The notes under the pieces: generated by a model
Databases searched by the model: none
What the model was told of the DNA's origin: nothing
Seen by the model: only the letters and a program-made list of their open reading frames with translations
Shown here: piece by piece, positions 31,702 through 36,791 of the stretch
Numbering within the stretch: position 1 is the stretch's first letter
How the letters are laid out: each line of letters begins with the position of its first letter
Translations under genes and position numbers: made by a program
Source of the DNA: Clostridiales bacterium
GTDB taxonomy: Bacteria > Bacillota > Clostridia > Lachnospirales > Anaerotignaceae
Assembly (NCBI GenBank): GCA_018364635.1
Contig: JAGZLR010000020.1
Location: 1 to 36,791, forward strand
DNA: 36,791 nucleotides
Reading direction: 5' to 3'

Positions 31702-32859
31702 ATGAGAATGGTATATTTAGATCACAGTGCTACAAGCTTTTTAAAACCACCGCAAGTATCAGAGGCAATAACAAGAGCGTTGAAGTTACAGGCAAGCGGA
31801 GGGAGGGCAGGATATCCGCCAGCATTGGAGGCGTCTCGAACAATTTATCAGACAAGAACAGTTTTAGCTGAACTGTTTCATGCAAAGTCACCGTGTTCTG
31901 TAGCTTTTACATCCAATGGTACAGAATCGTTAAATATAGCGATTAATGGACTGCTTTATTCAGGAGGTCATGTAATTACAACTTCTATGGAGCATAATTC
32001 TGTTTTGCGTCCCCTTTATCGCTTGGAGGATGAAGGAAAAATACAGCTGACAATTTTATCAGCGGATCGGAAGGGAAGGCTATCTTTTCAAGAGTTAAAA
32101 GATGCAGTGAGGAATGATACAATTGCTGTTGTCATAAGTCATGTATCAAACATGACAGGAAACAAGTATGATATCAAAAGGGTAGGAGAGTTTTGCGCTT
32201 CTTGTGGAATCAAGTTGATTGTAGATGCAGCACAGTCAGCGGGGGTATTTGATATTGATATGGAAAAGGACAAAATTAGTGTGTTATGTTTCTCAGGGCA
32301 TAAAGGACTTTTTGGCCCACAGGGGACTGGAGGATTATGTTTAGGAGAGGACATTCTTTTGAAGCCTTTTAAAGTGGGGGGGAGTGGTGTTCACAGTATG
32401 GACCGATTACACCCACAGTTTATGCCTGATTTGTTAGAAGCTGGAACTTTAAACTCCCATGGTTTGGCAGGACTATGTGCAGGTTTACAGTATATTCAGA
32501 AAAAAGGCCTTTCGATGATTCGTCAAGAGGAACAGAAATGGATGGCATTATTTTATGAAGGGATACGTAATCTTGATGGCGTACAAGTCTATGGAGATTA
32601 TACATCTTTTGATAGAGGTGCTATTGTAACAATTAATATCGGCGGTTTTACATCTGCAGAAGTAAGTGATATCCTTTCCCAGAGGTACTCGATTTGTACA
32701 AGACCTGGGTTCCATTGTGCGCCTTTAGCGCATAAAGCATTAAAAACGGAAGATACAGGAGCGGTTAGATTTAGTTTTTCTCATCTCAACACAGAAGAAG
32801 AAGTTTTGTACGCAGTAAATGCAGTGAAAGAAATATGTCAGATGAAAAAGGATGGATGA
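31702..32859 (+). CDS. Cysteine desulfurase family protein (NifS/SufS-like, EGC-4 type)
   Basis: PLP-dependent aminotransferase class V enzyme of 385 residues, expected to take sulfur (or selenium) from cysteine/selenocysteine. It begins MVYLDHSATSFLKPP from residue 3; TSNGTESLNIAI (70-81) binds PLP phosphate, EHNS (His98) and DAAQSAG (Asp175) stack and hold the cofactor, and SGHKGLFGPQGTGG carries the Schiff-base Lys201. The likely persulfide Cys339 is in TRPGFHCAPLAHKA. ATG 31702 has AGAGG 8 bp upstream. Followed by DUF3343, YqeC and XdhC genes, the setting in which this subfamily is associated with selenium-dependent molybdenum hydroxylases. It may deliver S or Se to the molybdenum cofactor. 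Confidence 0.92.
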   Translation: MRMVYLDHSATSFLKPPQVSEAITRALKLQASGGRAGYPPALEASRTIYQTRTVLAELFHAKSPCSVAFTSNGTESLNIAINGLLYSGGHVITTSMEHNSVLRPLYRLEDEGKIQLTILSADRKGRLSFQELKDAVRNDTIAVVISHVSNMTGNKYDIKRVGEFCASCGIKLIVDAAQSAGVFDIDMEKDKISVLCFSGHKGLFGPQGTGGLCLGEDILLKPFKVGGSGVHSMDRLHPQFMPDLLEAGTLNSHGLAGLCAGLQYIQKKGLSMIRQEEQKWMALFYEGIRNLDGVQVYGDYTSFDRGAIVTINIGGFTSAEVSDILSQRYSICTRPGFHCAPLAHKALKTEDTGAVRFSFSHLNTEEEVLYAVNAVKEICQMKKDG

Positions 32860-32866
32860 TGTGTAG

Positions 32867-33103
32867 ATGAAACGGGAAGAAAAAGTAATTGTGGTATTTG
32901 ACTCCACTGCTCATGCAATGGAAATGGAGGCGGTGTGTCAGAAATCAAAGATTAGTGGAAGATTGATTCCGACACCTTCCAATATTACAGCCGGCTGTGG
33001 TCTAGCATGGTGTGCGGAGAGAATATACAAAAAGCAGTTAATGACATTTTTAGATGAAATGGAATTAGAATACAGAGGTATTTATAATGTAATGCTTTAC
33101 TAA
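32867..33103 (+). CDS. DUF3343 protein, putative Se/S carrier-like
   Basis: 78 residues with the DUF3343 pattern: VVFDSTAHAMEMEAVCQKSKISGRLIPTPSNITAGCGLAWCAE. Cys24 and the pair Cys44 and Cys49 could handle persulfide or selenide groups. It is 7 bp downstream of the cysteine desulfurase gene and 21 bp before yqeC, so all belong to one transcript. A carrier role between the desulfurase and the molybdenum hydroxylase machinery is an inference from position and cysteines. Confidence 0.85.
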   Translation: MKREEKVIVVFDSTAHAMEMEAVCQKSKISGRLIPTPSNITAGCGLAWCAERIYKKQLMTFLDEMELEYRGIYNVMLY

Positions 33104-33124
33104 AAAGATGCGGGAGAAGCAATA

Positions 33125-33868
33125 ATGGGAGAGTTAGTGAAAGAGTATTATGGAAAAGAATTAATACAGAAACAATTGCTTCAACAATTGATTGGGAAAC
33201 ATTTGCCAAGGATCATTGCTTTTGTAGGTGGAGGTGGAAAGACAACAGCCATATTTTTTTTGGCAGAGACTTTGCAAATGCAAGGATATAAGGTGATTGT
33301 AACAACAACAACTCATATGCACAGGACTAGAGATTTCATTTTACCTGATCATTTATCGAACATTGCATCAGTTTTAGATAAGAGAGGAATAGTTTTTACA
33401 GGATTTTTAGAAGAAGATGGTAAGATTACAGGAAATAATGACCTGATAGAACGTTTGTTATCTATGTGTGATGTAGTGTTGGTAGAGGCGGATGGAGCAA
33501 GATGTCAGCCGGTTAAAGCTCCTGAACAGTGGGAACCGGTGATTCCGCGCAAGACAGAGCTTGTCATAGGAATGGCAGGATGTTTGGCACTGGGGAAAAG
33601 GATAGATACGGCTAGCCATCGGCCAGCCATAGTCTCCGATTTGTTAAGAAAAAAAAAATCTCAGGTTTTTACATGGAGGGATCTTGTTTTTTTGCTGTCT
33701 GATATCAAAGGCCAAAAAAAAGGAGTTCACTGTCCTTATGCTGTCTTGATTGGCCAGGCAGATCAGGCTTCACCAAAAGTGTTGAGTCATATGCTTTTGG
33801 AGTTCAAACAACAGGAAGTAACAAGTTTTGCTGTTAGTTTTTATAAGGAGTGCTTATGGAGAATTTAA
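33125..33868 (+). CDS. yqeC: Selenium-dependent molybdenum hydroxylase accessory protein YqeC
   Basis: 247-residue P-loop protein of the YqeC family. The loop FVGGGGKTTAIFFLAE is near residue 34-50, followed by VIVTTTTHM and VLVEADGARCQPVKAPEQWEPVIP, which is the family signature, then GMAGCLALGK. Its exact reaction is unknown, but it is associated with maturation of selenium-dependent xanthine/purine hydroxylases. Overlaps the next gene slightly (33856-33868). The hydroxylase subunits themselves are not in the window. Confidence 0.9.
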   Translation: MGELVKEYYGKELIQKQLLQQLIGKHLPRIIAFVGGGGKTTAIFFLAETLQMQGYKVIVTTTTHMHRTRDFILPDHLSNIASVLDKRGIVFTGFLEEDGKITGNNDLIERLLSMCDVVLVEADGARCQPVKAPEQWEPVIPRKTELVIGMAGCLALGKRIDTASHRPAIVSDLLRKKKSQVFTWRDLVFLLSDIKGQKKGVHCPYAVLIGQADQASPKVLSHMLLEFKQQEVTSFAVSFYKECLWRI

Positions 33869-34785
33869 AAACATTATTGGATCATCTATTATGCGGTTAT
33901 CAGATCAGACGTACCGTACGACTGACTGATGGGACTATATTTTTAGATAAAGATTTTCCTTTTGGTATTACACAACAAGACGGAATATTTTATTATACAG
34001 AATTGTTATCTCAAGAACGAGAATTGGTTTTGTTAGGAGGAGGACATGTTGCGCAAGCACTCTGCCATATAGCCAAGGTCCTTGATTTTACAGTAACTGT
34101 GGTTGATGACAGAGAAGAGTTTGTGACAAAAGAAAGATTTCCATCTGCAAAACGAAGAATTTCTATAAAATTTGAGGATTTTTTTGAACAGAATCATTTC
34201 GCAAACCAAACATTCTATTGTATTCTAACCAGAGGGCATGAATGGGATGAAGTATGCCTTGAGAAAATTCTGAGAGGCACGTTTGCTTATTGTGGCATGA
34301 TTGGAAGCAGAAATAAAGTGAAGTTAACAATGGAACATTTGAAAGAAAAAGGAATGTCTCCAGAAATATTGAAGAAAGTTCACAGTCCGATTGGCTTAGA
34401 TATTGGAAGCATAACTCCTGGAGAGATTGCAGTAAGTATTGCAGCAGAATTGATTCAAACACTTAGAATGCAGTCATCTGAAGTTTTTTCAGAACATATG
34501 GTCCGAATTTGCCTGAGAGGTGAATGTGTTTTGGTGACTGTAATTGAGAAAAATGGTTCTGCACCGCGGGGGGTGGGGGCTAGAATGGTAATTGGAGAAG
34601 ATGGAATCATATGGGGAAGCATAGGAGGGGGAAGAATTGAGGCGGAGGCTATCAATGAGGCTAGGGACATGCTTCATAAAAATCAATGGTTTACTTGGAA
34701 AGAATATATTTTAGATAACAAAGAGGCAGGCGGGCTTGGAATGATTTGTGGTGGCAGGACGAAAGTAATGTTTGAGCGGATGTAA
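33856..34785 (+). CDS. XdhC/CoxI-family protein with reversed domain order
   Basis: 309 residues. ATG 33856 is chosen because AAGGAG (33845-33850) is 5 bp before it. A short N-terminal part (1-57) is followed by the Rossmann domain usual at the C-terminus of XdhC: LVLLGGGHVAQALCHIAKVL (58-77), VVDDREEF, GMIGSRNKV and HSPIGLDIGSITPGEIAVSIAAELI (176-200). The CoxI/XdhC motif domain usual at the N-terminus comes second: CVLVTVIEKNGSAPRGVGARMV (224-245), GSIGGGRIEAEAI and GGLGMICGGRTKVMFE (292-307). XdhC inserts sulfurated molybdenum cofactor into xanthine dehydrogenase-type enzymes; the same job, possibly with Se, is inferred here. Last gene of the desulfurase-DUF3343-yqeC unit. Confidence 0.85.
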   Translation: MENLKTLLDHLLCGYQIRRTVRLTDGTIFLDKDFPFGITQQDGIFYYTELLSQERELVLLGGGHVAQALCHIAKVLDFTVTVVDDREEFVTKERFPSAKRRISIKFEDFFEQNHFANQTFYCILTRGHEWDEVCLEKILRGTFAYCGMIGSRNKVKLTMEHLKEKGMSPEILKKVHSPIGLDIGSITPGEIAVSIAAELIQTLRMQSSEVFSEHMVRICLRGECVLVTVIEKNGSAPRGVGARMVIGEDGIIWGSIGGGRIEAEAINEARDMLHKNQWFTWKEYILDNKEAGGLGMICGGRTKVMFERM

Positions 34786-34882
34786 GATCTAAGATAGAAT
34801 TTCAATCATTTTTTATAGTTTTTCCTCAAGGTTTTCGACTTTTTTTTGTATACGATTATAACAGAAAACTTTAAAAAATAGG

Positions 34883-34911
34883 TTGCAAGTTTTTGTACAA
34901 TGTTTTACAAT
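34883..34911 (+). promoter_or_regulatory. Promoter of the LarA-like gene
   Basis: TTGCAA (34883-34888), 17-nt spacer, TACAAT (34906-34911). The predicted leader of about 90 nt contains a 7-bp hairpin GATGGAA/TTCCATC (34923-34940). Confidence 0.7.
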
Positions 34912-35009
34912 AAGAACACAGAGATGGAATTTTTTCCATCCAATTGGTCTAAAAGCACCTGAAATGAATTCGGGTAAATATGCAGAAGTATATAGGAGGT
35001 AGTAAAATT

Positions 35010-36326
35010 ATGTCTATGTTTATTGATTTCCCAGAAGTCAATGTGAAAGTTGAAGGTATGGAAGGCGTTCATATTCCTAAAATGGTAAAAATAAGTCAGA
35101 CATATGACGACACACGTATTCCAGATATCGAAGCTCACATGAATAAAGAACTTGATAATCTTCCACAGGCTACAAAAGATAGCGTAAAAGGTAAGAGTAT
35201 CTGTATTACTTGCGGATCCAGGGGTATTCCAGATCTGAAACTGATGATTAAATGTGTTGTAGACAAACTGAAAGAATGGGGTGCTGAACCATTTATTATT
35301 CCAGCGATGGGAAGTCATGGTGGCGGTACTGCAGAAGGACAGTTGGAAATTGTTAACGGTTATGGCGTTACAGAAGAATATGAAGGTTGCCCAATTAAAT
35401 CATCTATGGATGTTGTACAAATTGGCGAATTGAAAGATGGAACACCTGTATACTGTGATAAATATGCTTATGAAGCGGACGGAATCGTTGTTTTGAACAA
35501 AGTTAAACCACATACAGAGTTTAAAGGCGACCATGAATCAGGCATTATGAAAATGATGGCAATTGGCCTTGCAAAGCACAAAGGTGCTTCAATGTTCCAT
35601 ATGAAAGGATTTGCACGGTTCAAAGATGGTATTCCAGAATTAGCTGATGTATTTTTGGAAAAAGCAAATGTTGTTTTTGGTGTAGGCATCGTGCAGAATG
35701 CCTATGACTACATTTCTGAAATTGAAGTAATGGAAACAAGCAAGATCAAAGAAAGAGATGCTGCACTTCTGAAAATTGCTAAATCTAGAATTCCAGGGTT
35801 CAAGTTCCCTAAATGTGAACTGCTTATTATTGATGAAATTGGTAAAAATATTTCTGGTAACGGATTTGATTCCAACGTAGTAGGTCTTTGTTTTGATAGA
35901 AAGACAAAAGACTTTGATGGTATTTTTGATTTCCAGAAAATGATTATTCGCGGTCTTACACCAGAATCTCATCATAATGGAAATGGTATTGGTGCATGCG
36001 ACTTCTCTACAAGAAGATGCTTAAATGATATTGACTGGGATCTGACATGGGTAAATGGTATTACAGCTACAATTGTTGGTGGTATCAGAATTCCTGTTTA
36101 TATGAATAATGACCGTGATGCTATCGCTCTTGGTATCCGTACATGTGTTAATGTTCATTTCGACGATGTAAGAATTGTAAGAATCAAGAATACATTGGAA
36201 ATGGGCGAAATTTGGGTATCTGAAAATATGATTCCTGAAATCAAAGACATTCCAGGCGTTAAGATTATTGGGGAGCCTGAAGAATTTCAGTTTGATGCAG
36301 ATGGTTATATTAAAGAAGGCTGCTAA
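35010..36326 (+). CDS. LarA-like (DUF2088) nickel-pincer racemase/epimerase family protein
   Basis: 438 residues from ATG 35010, which has AGGAGGT 9 bp before it; an ATG ten codons earlier lacks a site. The lactate-racemase family N-domain is seen: ICITCGSRGIPDL (64-76), PAMGSHGGGTAEGQ (98-111, His103), and NKVKPHTEFKGDHESGIMKMM (163-183), with His168, His175 and Lys181 near the positions that hold the nickel-pincer nucleotide in LarA. The family includes lactate, malate and other 2-hydroxyacid racemases/epimerases, so lactate is only one candidate. The cofactor genes larB, larC and larE are not in the window. The gene has its own promoter and a terminator, and differs from its neighbours in more frequent use of strong codons, hinting at high expression. 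Confidence 0.85.
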   Translation: MSMFIDFPEVNVKVEGMEGVHIPKMVKISQTYDDTRIPDIEAHMNKELDNLPQATKDSVKGKSICITCGSRGIPDLKLMIKCVVDKLKEWGAEPFIIPAMGSHGGGTAEGQLEIVNGYGVTEEYEGCPIKSSMDVVQIGELKDGTPVYCDKYAYEADGIVVLNKVKPHTEFKGDHESGIMKMMAIGLAKHKGASMFHMKGFARFKDGIPELADVFLEKANVVFGVGIVQNAYDYISEIEVMETSKIKERDAALLKIAKSRIPGFKFPKCELLIIDEIGKNISGNGFDSNVVGLCFDRKTKDFDGIFDFQKMIIRGLTPESHHNGNGIGACDFSTRRCLNDIDWDLTWVNGITATIVGGIRIPVYMNNDRDAIALGIRTCVNVHFDDVRIVRIKNTLEMGEIWVSENMIPEIKDIPGVKIIGEPEEFQFDADGYIKEGC

Positions 36327-36345
36327 TTTTAACGTTAATTTATTT

Positions 36346-36377
36346 ACAGGCGTGAGGTATACCTTACGCCTGTTTTT
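36346..36377 (+). terminator. Terminator after the LarA-like gene
   Basis: ACAGGCGTGAGGT / ACCTTACGCCTGT, a 13-bp stem with one G-T pair and a T-tail. Confidence 0.92.
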
Positions 36378-36437
36378 ATGGTTTGAGAGGCTATTTTTAT
36401 ATTCCTTAAAAAAATAATAAAAAATGGAAAAAAAGTG

Positions 36438-36466
36438 TTGACAAAAGAAGTATAAATGTGTATTAT
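36438..36466 (+). promoter_or_regulatory. First tandem promoter before tRNA-Ser
   Basis: TTGACA (36438-36443), 17-nt spacer, TATTAT (36461-36466), in a very AT-rich upstream region. Confidence 0.8.
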
Positions 36467-36523
36467 ATTATTCGTTGCTGCTGAAGTGACAAAATTAGTA
36501 AAAATAAAAAAATAAAAAAGCTC

Positions 36524-36552
36524 TTGACAAAATAAAAAATGGCTGATATAAT
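36524..36552 (+). promoter_or_regulatory. Second tandem promoter before tRNA-Ser
   Basis: TTGACA (36524-36529), exactly 17 nt, TATAAT (36547-36552): a perfect consensus, 86 bp after the first. Such tandem strong promoters with A-tracts are typical of stable RNA operons. Confidence 0.88.
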
Positions 36553-36593
36553 TAAAAAGCTTTTTGAGCAAAGAGAAAAAAGAGAAAGCTTTT

Positions 36594-36685
36594 GGAGAAG
36601 TACCCAAGAGGTTGAAGGGGCTCCCCTGGAAAGGGAGTAGGTCGTTAGTAGCGGCGCATGGGTTCAAATCCCATCTTCTCCGCCA
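36594..36685 (+). tRNA. tRNA-Ser (anticodon GGA)
   Basis: A class II tRNA. Acceptor stem GGAGAAG pairs with CTTCTCC, discriminator G, and CCA is encoded (36683-36685). The anticodon stem CTCCC/GGGAG encloses loop CTGGAAA with anticodon GGA at 36628-36630, reading UCC and UCU. A long variable arm and the T-loop segment GTTCAAATC fit serine. It starts about 40 bp after the second promoter. Confidence 0.95.
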
Positions 36686-36693
36686 TTAAAGAT

Positions 36694-36714
36694 TGATCCT
36701 TGAGAACTGAATAA
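36694..36714 (+). promoter_or_regulatory. rRNA-operon-like leader (boxA-type motif)
   Basis: TGATCCTTGAGAACTGAATA resembles the conserved TGNTCTTTGAAAACTGAA leader that precedes 16S rRNA genes in Firmicutes. With the tandem promoters it suggests an rRNA operon just beyond the right edge. The remaining 77 bp are purine-rich with GAAA repeats and hold no gene. Confidence 0.6.
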
Positions 36715-36791
36715 TTGTGAAGAAACCAAACCCAAGTCAATTCATCAAGAAAGATGAAGAGAAGAAAGAAAGTAAGAAAGAAAGAAAAGAA

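Noticed and set aside
34786..35009. Nickel/cobalt (NiCo) or molybdenum-cofactor riboswitch before the LarA-like gene
   Set aside because: The conserved cores are not visible; only a simple 7-bp hairpin is present.
36720..36791. GAAA/GAAAG-rich end of the window as a repeat or CRISPR-like array
   Set aside because: Imperfect purine-rich run without regular spacers; better explained as rRNA leader sequence.

Overview
The window reads as chromosome of an anaerobic, low-G+C Firmicute, most likely a Clostridia member of the Lachnospiraceae/Eubacteriales type. The signs are AT-rich DNA, AGGAGG-type ribosome binding sites, an FMN riboswitch ahead of ribD-ribE-ribBA-ribH, an FAD lactate/glycolate-type dehydrogenase encoded with an acyl-CoA dehydrogenase and EtfBA, a sensory-type [FeFe]-hydrogenase, selenium/molybdenum hydroxylase accessory genes and a LarA-like racemase. 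The species cannot be read from the sequence.

Layout. 1-4822 (+): the tail of a phage-like gene, a strong promoter, an RND adaptor that has lost its 5' part, its intact RND permease and a cytidylate-kinase-like gene. 4844-7597 (-): asnB and dapA, with dapA transcribed first. 7668-11497 (+): the riboflavin operon behind an FMN riboswitch and two successive intrinsic terminators. 11530-16095 (-): an operon transcribed FAD dehydrogenase, acyl-CoA dehydrogenase, etfB, etfA, from a near-perfect promoter with a FadR/GntR-type operator just downstream. 16149-17358 (-): an envelope M23 peptidase. 17634-19951 (+): a small secreted protein and an OmpR-type two-component system. 19982-22531 (+): a compact four-gene operon of DRTGG-like protein, RsbW-like ATPase, group D-like sensory [FeFe]-hydrogenase and a second DRTGG-like protein. 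22564-25779 (+): a Crp/Fnr-type regulator with a NitT/TauT-type ABC transporter. 25878-31406 (+): a CNNM/CorC membrane protein, tsaE-tsaB-rimI and a LonB-like protease. 31702-34785 (+): cysteine desulfurase-like protein, DUF3343 protein, YqeC and an XdhC-type protein. 35010-36377 (+): a LarA-like protein. 36438-36791: two tandem consensus promoters, tRNA-Ser(GGA) and what looks like the leader of an rRNA operon.

How the genes work together. FMN and FAD made by the rib operon are the cofactors of the convergent flavoprotein operon, which probably couples 2-hydroxyacid (lactate) oxidation and an acyl-CoA dehydrogenase to ETF. The LarA-like protein near the right end could interconvert stereoisomers of a related hydroxyacid, but it is a separate transcription unit about 19 kb away.

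The most interesting region is 20044-22491. There a hydrogenase-like protein keeps all four H-cluster cysteines but has glycine at the proton-relay cysteine, and it is translationally coupled or tightly packed with an anti-sigma-type ATPase and two DRTGG-like proteins. I read it as a candidate H2/redox-sensing signalling module. The Crp/Fnr-ABC unit directly follows it. Other points of note are the truncated efflux adaptor at the left edge, the XdhC-type protein with reversed domain order, and the dual terminators behind the FMN riboswitch.
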